The position numbers were made by a program, and so were the translations under genes. A stretch of DNA of 64,000 nt from Obelidium mucronatum (taxonomy: Eukaryota > Chytridiomycota > Chytridiomycetes > Chytridiales > Chytriomycetaceae). The notes beneath the pieces are model-generated. The model made no database searches. It was not told the DNA's origin and saw nothing but the letters and a program-made list of their open reading frames with translations. The DNA lies in assembly GCA_025765595.1 (NCBI GenBank), contig JAIVFH010000028.1:124001-188000 (forward strand). The letters run 5' to 3'. Shown one piece after another: positions 9,803 to 18,650 of the stretch; position 1 is the stretch's first letter; each line of letters begins with the position of its first letter.

Positions 9803-10655
9803 TTATTTTAACTCTTCTGCCAACCAATCAAGTCCCACTCCAACACCCTGACCTGTCAGCCCATTCGTGGCACTTTGAAGGCGAGAATGGTTCACAATTA
9901 GGAGAGACTTGTAAAGCCTTACTTTAAAAACATTTTACCATATTGTCCAGTTTCGGTCTTTGATCTCTTCCAGGCCCAATGCCCCTGAACACTCAGACGG
10001 TGTCATTCCACCCTCGATATCCATCTTGTTGGCAAAGAATAGAATCGGTATTTTTCGGTCCTTGAGTACTGAATCAAAGCAAAAATGGAGCAATCAGCAA
10101 AGTGCCAAAAAACAGATTCACAGATCTTGCGTGGGAATACTCAAGCTGACAGCCTAATAAATCATATTACCTTTGTTGTGTAGCATCATTTCCAATTCAT
10201 CGCGTGCCACACAGGCGCGAAGTTTATCAGTTGCATCAATGACAAACACGATGGCTTCAACGTCAGGAAAGTAATATTCCCTACAAAAAAGAAACGGGAA
10301 GTTCTAGTGACAAGTGTGCTTCGAAAACAAAAACGCGCGCGTTTTATACCACAAGTCCCTGTACTTTCCCTGTCCAGACATGTCAAAGACTGTAAACGTC
10401 AAGCGATGTTGGGTGGAAAATGTCTCGACTGCAAACCCAACGGTGGGAACAACTTCGGCTGGGTTGATCTGAGTTTTTGATAGGATTATAGTTCGACTCG
10501 CTCAGTGTCTGGCTGATTTGAGGTGATCGTACCGCGTTTGCCTTGAGGCCATTTATGATCGTTGATTTTCCAGCGTTGTCTAGGCCAACAAGGAGAATGT
10601 TGCATTTCCGTTTGATGATTCCAAGAGATGTCAGAAAGGCGTTCCAAAGTCCCAT
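9803..10655 (-). CDS. ARL6: ADP-ribosylation-factor-like GTPase ARL6 (BBS3)
   Basis: Five exons on the minus strand, 10655..10533, 10468..10350, 10280..10171, 10068..9939 and 9872..9803, giving 183 residues (human ARL6 has 186). All junctions keep phase. The N terminus MGLWNAFLTSLG has a myristoylatable Gly2. The P loop is GLDNAGKST; switch regions are PTVGFAVE and FDMSGQGKYRDLW; the guanine motif is FFANKMD; the SAK-like element is ICATNG. The string FDMSGQG, where most ARLs have WDxGGQ, is diagnostic for ARL6. ARL6 recruits the BBSome coat for ciliary membrane traffic, so its presence implies a ciliated life stage. It is divergent from the SAP18-like gene, with only 71 bases between start codons, so the two probably share a promoter. 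Confidence 0.93.
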
Positions 10656-10726
10656 TTTCTATTTATTTACTTTATTATTTATTTATAACTAATTATTATT
10701 TAATTTTCTTCTCAACCGAACCGTCA
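10656..10726. promoter_or_regulatory. Short shared promoter between ARL6 and the SAP18-like gene
   Basis: The two divergent start codons (10655 minus, 10727 plus) are separated by 71 bases of very AT-rich DNA (ATTTATTT/TATTATTT runs). No other room exists for either promoter, so bidirectional initiation is inferred. No specific factor site was recognised. Confidence 0.45.
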
Positions 10727-11768
10727 ATGCTGGCCAACGAAGATACAAACATGGCTGAGGCTGCGGGCGAAAAACCCGAGTGGGGCGCACCAGAAAACAA
10801 TGCCGTATGGACCAGCGAGGAAAAGGGTGCAGACAAAACAGACCAAGCAGGCGATGAAGAAGACGGAATTGACCGCGACACAAGCGACAACCGAAAGACA
10901 AAGAAAGAAGAAAATGAAAAAGATTCGAAGGAACAGTCCAAGGAACAAGCGAAAGCGTCGTCAGTCGACCGCACGAAGGTTGTTCCCTTCCTAGTCAAAG
11001 TCGTGGTGCGCAGCGGGGGCCACAAGGACCTGCGAGACTTTTCAGAGAGCGAAGCGGTGTTTCTGCACACGTGGTGGGTTGGGTTGGTGTGTGTGTGTGT
11101 GTGAGCTTTGCTTTTAGCTGACTGGTTTTCATAGGAAGAATGCGTCGCTCAGAGAGATTGCCTGTCTGCTTTCTCGTTCAAAGCCTGATATTAACGACCC
11201 GGAAGCCCGCCTCTCTTTCAAGGCAATTTACACTGATCCTGCCATTCTCTCCATCACCAGCAGCAACTCTCGGGGAAGGAACACCCGCGAATCTAGACCC
11301 TCGGCACCATCTGCTGCTACTGCCTCAACGCTTAAGTCAAAAGATCTGGGGCAGTTTTCAAACTCCAGCAGACGTGTTATGGCTGATGAATCAAAAACTC
11401 TTGAAGATGCAAAATTCGTCATTGGCGACATGATTGAAGTTTCAGTTGTCAAAGGATTCTCTATTGTTGGAGCTTCATCATCATCCAACGGTCCTTCGTC
11501 TGCTCCAGTTTCCCGTGCGTTAAACGAAAACGCCAACTCTTCATCATCGTTTGCTGACCGCCTAGGCCCTCGCCGGGGCTCGTTTACGGAAAGCCGCCGT
11601 GATGGCAACAGTAGACGCGAAGGTGGCAGTGGAGGAAGCAGATTTCATCCATATGGGGGAAGTGGGCCAAGAGATTCCAGGCCAGGCTTCTCTCGAGGTG
11701 GTGATCAGCATGATCATCGCGACAATCGTGAGAGTGGTGGTCGCGAAGGACGTCGCGGACGGTGGTAG
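10727..11768 (+). CDS. SAP18-like protein with Ser/Arg/Gly-rich C-terminal extension
   Basis: Two exons, join(10727..11073, 11135..11768), 326 residues; the intron contains a (GT)n run. Residues about 80-240 match the SAP18 ubiquitin-like fold: VVPFLVKVVVRSGGHKDLRDF, an HTWKNASLREIACLL segment, then FKAIYTDP and DAKFVIGDMIEVSVVKG near the end. SAP18 works in the Sin3/HDAC co-repressor and, with RNPS1 and Acinus, in the ASAP splicing complex. Metazoan SAP18 is about 150-170 residues. Here there is an acidic, Lys/Glu-rich N-terminal arm of about 80 residues and a C-terminal tail rich in RR, RG and GG (ending GREGRRGRW), which suggests RNA binding. The start at 10727 is chosen because upstream in-frame sequence overlaps the ARL6 coding region. 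Confidence 0.82.
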
Positions 11769-11821
11769 ATTTGAGGCAATTATATTGAGTTATATATTGT
11801 AAAAACATGTTGGCTGTTGGT

Positions 11822-12205
11822 TCACTTGTACTGATAAAACTGCAAACAAACTCCGCTCTTTGGGTCTTGGCATGCATACTCTGTTGTTCCCCATGGAGTG
11901 TCTTCAAAGCCACCGCCACGCTTAATGACAGAAGGATGAATCCAAGCAGCGAAAGAGGCCTCAACTGCACTTCGAATCTCTTCAACGCTGGAGACCTTCA
12001 ACCTGATTTGAGGTGCTTCTCGTTGATCGTTGTATTCGGCATCGGGAGCCACCAAGTGAAGCTTGCTTGTGGAGCCGGGATGGATAATGATGGTATGTTC
12101 ATCGCTCTCCATTGTGGTCTCAAAGCCAAGAACTTTTGCATAAAACTTGACAGTTTCTTGCATGTCGATTGTGGGAAGAAAGAACTCAGTTCCGAGCAAG
12201 GTCAT
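11822..12205 (-). CDS. VOC-superfamily (glyoxalase/bleomycin-resistance-like) protein
   Basis: Single frame of 127 residues. The pattern PTIDMQETVKFYAKVLGF at the N terminus and the closing ACQDPKSGVCLQFYQYK are typical of one complete beta-alpha-beta-beta-beta VOC module pair. The usual metal-binding His of the first strand and the final Glu are not evident in the aligned places, so the substrate and metal are uncertain. The protein could be a dioxygenase-like or binding protein. It is tandem with, and 79 bases downstream of, the beta-tubulin stop codon. No signal peptide. Confidence 0.7.
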   Translation of the reverse strand: MTLLGTEFFLPTIDMQETVKFYAKVLGFETTMESDEHTIIIHPGSTSKLHLVAPDAEYNDQREAPQIRLKVSSVEEIRSAVEASFAAWIHPSVIKRGGGFEDTPWGTTEYACQDPKSGVCLQFYQYK

Positions 12206-12283
12206 TTCAAGAGTTTTTTAATGGTAATCAACCCAAGAGCTGAACCCACGAAACTCACAACTTTGAACTACGTTTAAAAACTC

Positions 12284-13764
12284 TCAAGATCTAACTGCAG
12301 GTAACTTTCCAGTTGGCATGTCTTCATCAAACTCATCATCGACCGCAACATCTTGATATTGCTGATACTCGCTCACCAAATCCGCCATGTTACTCTCTGC
12401 CTCTGTAAACTCCATTTCATCCATTCCTTCACCCGTGTACCAATGCAAAAACGCTTTTCTTCGTATCATGGCCGAAAATTGCAATTGCACGCGCTTGAAT
12501 AACTCTTGAATTGCAGTGCTATTCCCAATAAAAGTTCCACTCATTTTCAAACCTCTTGGAGGAATATCACAAACTGCGGTTTTACAGCTGTTTGGAATCC
12601 ATTCAACGAAATTTGAACTGTTTTTGAGCTGAATGTTCACCATTTGATGCTCAACCTCCTTCATGGACAACTTGCCGCGAAAAATACAAGCCACTGTGAG
12701 GTACCGACCGTGTCTTGGGTCACAGGCCGCCATCATATTCCTTGCATCAAACATTTGCTGTGTTAATTCTGGAACAGTCAATTGTCGATAAGACTGTGAG
12801 CTTCGGGATGTTAGAGGAGCGAAGCCAACCATGAAAAAGTGTAGCCGGGGGAACGGAACCATGTTGACAGCGAGTTTTCTGAGATCTGCATTGAGCTGTC
12901 CAGGGAACCGGAGACAAGTTGTTACTCCAGACATCACTGCACTCACAAGGTGATTGAGATCCCCATATGAAGGATTAGAAAGCTTCAAAGTCCGCGTGCA
13001 AATATCGTATAAGGCCTCGTTATCGATGCAGAATGTTTCGTCCGAGTTGTCCACGAGTTGGTGGACTGTTAACGTTGCGTTGTACGGCTCGACCACAGTG
13101 TCGCTCACTTTAGGGGAAGGAACAACAGAGAACGTACAAAGCATTCTGTCTGGATACTCTTCACGGATTTTAGAAGCCATGAGGGATCCCATGCCGGATC
13201 CAGTGCCACCACCGATACTGTGGGTCATTTGGAATCCTTGCAAAGAATCTGCATTCTCGGCCTCTTTACGGACGATGTCCATGAATTGGTCAATGAGTTC
13301 GGCTCCTTCTGTGTAGTATCCTTTGGCCCAGTTGTTTCCTGCTCCACTTTGGCCAAAAACAAAGTTGTCGGGACGAAATAGTTTTCCGTACGTACTCGAA
13401 CGTATCGTATCCATAGTTCCTGGCTCTAAATCCACTAAAATGGCTCTGAATTTTAATAACAGACAAACATTTGTTGGTGGTTAATTTTCGGATTTTTCTG
13501 GTATTTTTTTAAGTCACCTTGGCACAGTAACGACGTCCAGAAACTTCATTAAAATAAACATTAATCCTTTCTAATTGCAAGTCCGAATCTCCATTATATT
13601 TCCCTTGCTCGTCGATTCCATGCTCATCAGCAACGACTTCCCAGAACTTGGAGCCCATTTGGTTTCCACATTGTCCGCTTTGGATTTGTATGATTTCTCT
13701 GGATATGGCGGTTTATGATTTTTGTTGTTGGTAAGAGTTGTCAAATTTTCTCCGCGTACCTCAT
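12284..13764 (-). CDS. Divergent beta-tubulin (one apparent single-base frame disruption)
   Basis: Three exons on the minus strand: a 5-nt first exon 13764..13760 (ATGAG), 13698..13518, and a last exon from about 13445 to 12284. The protein starts [17 protein letters not shown], has the tubulin signature [23 protein letters not shown] and RHGRYLTVA, and fits beta-tubulin length (about 445). It is unusual: QMTHSIGGG replaces the usual QLTHS(L)GGG, and the C-terminal tail ends [13 protein letters not shown] instead of a Glu-rich tail. Joining exons 2 and 3 by canonical splice sites is out of frame by one base; reading one fewer base in the CC pair at 13521-13522 (plus-strand GG) would give a normal phase-2 junction (codon AG|A, the Arg before the next Ala). 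It is either an assembly error or a damaged paralogue. The divergent sequence suggests a second, specialised beta-tubulin. Confidence 0.85.
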
Positions 13765-13997
13765 ATTTCAATGTACGTATTTTGATGCCCGTGGATTGGT
13801 CTGTGGGAGTTTGATGTTGTTTCTTTTTTTGGACGTTTTCGTTGAGCTAAAAATAAACCATACGAATCAGAAACAAGCGACAAACTTATTTTGTATTAAT
13901 TACAAACGCATCGCCATTACGTTCAAAATATGACCAGTGGATAATACCCATGAATTAAATAATTTCTTAATAAGAGGTAAAGATTGTCGAAAGAAAA

Positions 13998-15222
13998 ATG
14001 GGACTGTCACCACAAAACCTACAATTGGTTCGACGCGTCTTCCAGTATATTTGCCCATTTTCAATCGCCACTAATGTGGGAGTCACTATTTGCGTTGTAA
14101 AAAGTCCCCCGCGGCAAACAAGTATTGGTTATATGCAGTGTTTTCTGTCCCTTGCTGAAGTGATGGTCGCGATATCCTTTGTCGTTGGAAGCCATATAGC
14201 CGAGTCTGATCCTGGCCTGTGTACATTTTTCGGGATTTTGACTCAATATTTTTTCAATGCCGCCAGCTGTTGGAACTTTTTGTGCAGCCTCTATTGCTCG
14301 TTGGCTGTGTCCTGTTCTTACAAAATTGCGTGAGTGTACCAAACACGAACATCTCCGGCTTCAAATTTACATTTTTCAATTAACTTAACTTACAGAGATC
14401 AATACTGGTACCAATACAACGTATATGGATGGGGTACTCCCGTTCCTCCTTACTATCTCAGTCTTCATTGCTCAGCAGGTGATGGGTGGAACATCCAACG
14501 TAATGGGAGACGCGACGTATGAATGCTGGATCTCTTATGAATACCAAGATCTTCGAATCTGGCTGTATTATTGCTGGTTGTGGATTCATTTTGTGGGCAT
14601 TATCGCTGTATACACTCAGATTTTCTTCAAAATCCAGAAGACCAGTCGAGGCATAAATCAGCTTAGCACCGCATGGGAAGGGCATGTTTCGAATAATTTG
14701 ATAGACAATCCGCACCATTCTTCCAGGGCATTGAAATCAATCAAAAGTTTTAGTGGGATGGAAGACTCTGTTATGTTGGCGTCCTCAACTGATGGAATCA
14801 CGAATAGTTCGCCCTTGCACTCAAATCCTCAAATTGTATCTTCTCCCTCATATCATAAGTCTGTATTGTTGCCGAGTCATCAACTCCGAAAAGGGCAGGA
14901 ATCAAAAAGATTACTTTTGGAAAACCCATGGGAAAATTCCACCATTCATAGGCCTAATGCTTCAATGAACGGAAACAGCGTCGCAGCAAGAAAGCTCTCT
15001 CATTCGCGAATGAAACTGATATTAAAGACGAGCGTGATTGCGTTCGGATTTATACTATCGTGGACACCAGCGACAGCGAAGAGAATAATTCTTCTTGAGT
15101 CTCCTTATTCAGATATTCCAGAGTGGTTGAGCGTTTGGATGGGTGTGGGATTGGCTTTTTCTGGGGTATGGAATGCAGCCGCCTTCTTTGTGGGAGTTTT
15201 GTGGGATTATTGGTATTTGTAG
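13998..15222 (+). CDS. Seven-transmembrane receptor, cAMP-receptor-like, with a +1 frameshift
   Basis: Exon 1 (13998..14329) encodes three hydrophobic segments (for example IATNVGVTICVV, FLSLAEVMVAISFVVGS, FFNAASCWNFLCSLYCSLAV). Exon 2 begins at 14396 with DQYWYQYNVYGWGTP, a helix-4 start typical of class-E/cAMP-receptor-like proteins, then must change frame to read FLLTISVFIAQQ and continue to 15222. One extra C in the CCC at 14439-14441 would explain it. After that come an ECWISYEYQDLR loop with the conserved Cys-Trp, helix 5 (YYCWLWIHFVGIIAVYTQ), a long Ser-rich third loop, helix 6 (ILKTSVIAFGFILSW) and helix 7. An alternative 50-nt intron (14421-14470) would restore frame but delete helix 4. 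The ligand is unknown. Confidence 0.7.
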
Positions 15223-15329
15223 TTTATGAATTAAAGGTTGTTTAAAGGTATATGGAGGCAGCGTTTTGATGCAGTTGGCAGTTGGTTGTCGATTTTATCT
15301 GCACGAAAAGTTACGACTAAAGTCCAGCA

Positions 15330-16479
15330 ATGATTCACGAAAACGTCCTTTCTCTCGTTGGAAACACACCCATCGGTAGGTTCATGCATGTTGCGCATTC
15401 AAGCGCCTTTGTTTGAATTTGTTTGGCCTCTTCGTTTCTGATCCATCGACCGCACACTCGGGCATACAGTTAAAATCAATCGCCTTGCTCCTGAAGGTGT
15501 TCACATGTACGTCAAGCTTGAATCCCAAAACCCGTTGGCATCAGTGAAGGATAGATTGGCACTTGGTATCATTGAAGATGCCGAACGTCGTGGTGTGTTG
15601 AAGCCAGGCCAAACTATTGTCGAAGCTACCTCTGGAAACACGGGGTAAGTCAAGCAACAACTATTAATTGAATTTAATATATATATATATTTCTTGAATT
15701 GTTCTAGTATTGCTCTTGCCATGGTCTGTGCCTCCAAAGGATATCCATTCGTGGCCGTTATGATTGAGACATTCTCCATCGAGCGTAGAAAGATTATGAA
15801 GTTTTTGGGAGCCAAAGTAGTTCTTACTCCCAAAGAGTTGAAGGGAACTGGAATGGTCCAAAAGGCTGAAGAATTGGCTCTCAAGAATGGATGGTTCCAA
15901 ACAAAGCAGTTCGCGAACCCCGCCAATCCTGCATTCCACCGCCAAACAACTGGGCCCGAAATTTTGAGAGATTTTGCTGGAAAGCGTCTGGATTACTTTG
16001 TTTCTGGTTGGGGAACTGGAGGCACCATTACTGGAACATCTTCAATCTTGCGTTTGGCGAGACCTGAAGTCAAGATTGTGGCTGTTGAACCAAGCAAGGC
16101 GCAGTTGTTGGCTGGTGGATCTTTTGCACCGCACGCCATCCAAGGTTAGTTACTTTTTAGTTTATATTTTCCAATATTCTTACTTGCTTTGTTGGCAGGC
16201 TGGACTCCTGACTTTATTCCGGAAGTTCTTGACCGCAACTGCTTTGATGAGCTCGTTGCCGTGACGGATGAAGAATCTATTGCCACGTCCAAGCTCTTGG
16301 CGCAAAAGGAAGGTCTCTTTGTGGGAATCTCGTCTGGGGCCACTTTTGCTGGCGCTTTGGCTGTGGCCCAGAAGGCACCCAAGGGAAGCCACATTCTTGT
16401 TATGCTTACTGATACTGCTGAACGTTATTTGAGTACTGCTCTCTTCGCTGATATTACTGCTGATGGTGATGTTGTTTAA
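15330..16479 (+). CDS. Cysteine synthase (O-acetylserine sulfhydrylase), PLP-dependent
   Basis: Four exons, join(15330..15375, 15470..15644, 15708..16144, 16199..16479), 312 residues, the normal length of CysK-type enzymes. It begins [15 protein letters not shown] (the NTP substrate loop). SVKDRLA contains the PLP-binding Lys; [12 protein letters not shown] is the acetylserine/phosphate loop; GTGGTITG is the PLP phosphate loop; GISSGA near the C terminus holds the Ser that contacts the pyridine N. The enzyme condenses O-acetylserine and sulfide to cysteine. All motifs are intact and no targeting peptide is visible, so the protein is probably cytosolic. It lies on the same strand as the receptor upstream (108 bases) with its own short 5' flank. 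Confidence 0.95.
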
Positions 16480-16589
16480 ATTGACAATAAATAAAACAAG
16501 GTTGATGGAAGAATGAATATGGTCACGAGATAACACAAAAAGAAGCAGAAGTAAACTCCAAGATAAGTTGTCGTAACTTTTATTGACAA

Positions 16590-17911
16590 ATGTCTTCAGA
16601 TGATTTCGAAAGCTGTCTGAACAGTCTCCGCCACGCCCACTCTAAAGCGGTAGGCACAAACTTCTCAGTTAGAGCCTATCTAATACGATCACCTCTTGCA
16701 GCTGGCAGCGAGCGAAATCGAAGTGAGCCAATTGAGAAGCGAACTTGTACGGAAAGACAATGAGCTGAAGGTACTCTTCCTATCTCGCGATTTGTCTTAT
16801 TTAAAATGCTTACGCGGTATGTACGAATACGCTTTGAATCCTCAGGATCTTGCGTCGCGGTTGTCACTGGCTGAATCTCAATTGGCGGATATGTCACGGA
16901 CTGTTCAAAAACTAGCCGCTTTTAAACAAAACGTGGTTGCTTCATTGGGCGAAGAATTTGATCCAAAGGCGAATTCGTAATTAATTTTGTATTCTTTGCT
17001 TCTGGTTGTTTGTTTGGTTCTCACAGACACACGCACTTTTTTTTTGGGTAGAATACCCCCGCGAAGTCCATTCGAAGACCCTCAAAACGAAGTTACAACG
17101 CGGTTTAGTCGGTATAAACAACTCCAATTTTTCATCTTTGGCATTTTGCCAGAATAACATGTTTTTTTTTCTTTTGAAGAATACAAACCGATACCCCTTC
17201 TATTCTGAATCACTCCCCTCAATATCATCGCGTCACGGCTGCCCCACAGCAACGAGAAGAATATTCAGAACCACGGCCCCAAAATTTCAGCAGAGAGTAT
17301 TCCTCGCATTCTCCGAAGCAAATTCCTTCAAATTCAGGACAACCCAAAACGTTTCATCAACAGCATCAGCTCAACACATCGCTGTCATCGCTGGCTCAAG
17401 GAATAATATTGAATGCAGGGCATAGTGTTTCGGCAGGATATGGTGGCGTTGCTGGTGGTCGAAGTGATGAAAGGAATGATGAAAGACGAGAACGGAGCGA
17501 AAGAACAGTGGCATTTTCAATTGACAAACTTGACATCCATGAACAAGATGTAAGGCCTAATAATAACCATCAGCTGAGGGCTGGTGATACTCTGGGTAGC
17601 AATAGTGGTGGTGGTGTTGGCAGTAGTGCTTCCAATCATGCCACAACTGGTTTAGGATCTGTGGATGGACGCGAATTCTTCAAACTTGCAAGATCGAGAC
17701 TATCGTATGACGACTTTACGAATCTCTTGAATAATGTCAAAGCGTGAGTATATTTAAAATGATAATAGGAACTGATTCCGCTTTTTCCAATTCCGAAAGG
17801 TACAACGCCCGAGACCAATCACGAATTCGAACGCTTGAAAATATGCGATCTCTGCTGGGAGATCGGCACAGGGATCTATACGATCAGTTTGAGCAGCTGC
17901 TGTCGCGATAA
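16590..17911 (+). CDS. Coiled-coil protein of the At4g15545-like family
   Basis: Six exons, join(16590..16649, 16702..16770, 16846..16976, 17052..17111, 17180..17743, 17800..17911), 331 residues. The second intron is 75 nt without a stop, so it could be retained. The N-terminal third is a coiled coil (SEIEVSQLRSELVRKDNELK, then SRLSLAESQLADMSRTVQKL, then FKQNVVASL). A Gln/Ser/Pro-rich linker follows. The C terminus, DGREFFKLARSRLSYDDF... ending LYDQFEQLLSR, is the diagnostic block of the family known from Arabidopsis At4g15545 (FRQARSRLSYEQF-type). The biochemical role of that family is not established. The match rests on remembered family features, so a database search would settle it. Confidence 0.72.
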
Positions 17912-18650
17912 ATAAAACTGACTATTTACTGTTTGTTTCAAAAAGAAAGACCCAACCCAATTTCGAATACCATACTTATCTACTCAACACAAAATCATTA
18001 ATGTAAAAGAATGCCCCTTATAATTTACGAAAACACATGAGAACAAGGGGAAAAATTTTCCGAAGTATTTATTTCATGTCGAAAGTCGTGTCATTTCAGA
18101 TCAGAAAAGTCTATAAAACCAGCCGCTTTTCCCCCTTGAATCATCACAAAACCATCTCAAAAGATAGAATCTTTGGCGATGGCTCCGCATTCCCCTGGCC
18201 TTTTCACGACCAGAACTCGGTTATCCAGTCCTTGCGTTCAAGTTCTCAACTTTGTCAAGCTCCTGTCCGACTTCTGCCAAATCTCGCTTCTTTCGTCGGC
18301 TTCCGATTCGATTCTAATTCAAGAAATTCAAGAACACAAAAATGACCGAAGGGTCTCGATTATTATTCAATCAACATAAATTGCCAGGTCCGCGAGCCCA
18401 GCACTATTGGTCCATATGCCTCCTTTTGGAGCGACCAACACGGTGATGCCGATAATAATCGTAAGTTTGTATGTTTGGATGCTGGTTGTTTATTTTGTTG
18501 TTGTTCTAACGTTCATTTATACTTTGGGTCTTTCCTTTTTGAAACAAACAGTATATGATTCTCTCTATTTCTCACTTTGTACAAACGAAAAACTAATAAA
18601 ATGAAAAGTTATAAATGAATGGAAGGTACTGCAATGAACAAAAGAGGAAA
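17912..18650. other. Intergenic region with weak splice-like signals
   Basis: About 740 bases between two convergent genes. A clear GTAAGT follows position 18460 and an AACAG acceptor-like site lies near 18551, and short frames begin at 18180 (MAPHSPGLFTTRTRL) and 18343 (MTEGSRLLFNQHKLPGPRAQ). A very small spliced gene is possible but none could be assembled with family support. The rest is T-rich flank. Confidence 0.3.

Noticed and set aside
11084..11102. (GT)n repeat as a microsatellite feature
   Set aside because: Short simple repeat within the SAP18 intron; no further meaning seen.
18037..18379. Two overlapping plus-strand frames
   Set aside because: No family match, no consistent splice model, skewed composition; kept only as a weak signal in the intergenic entry.
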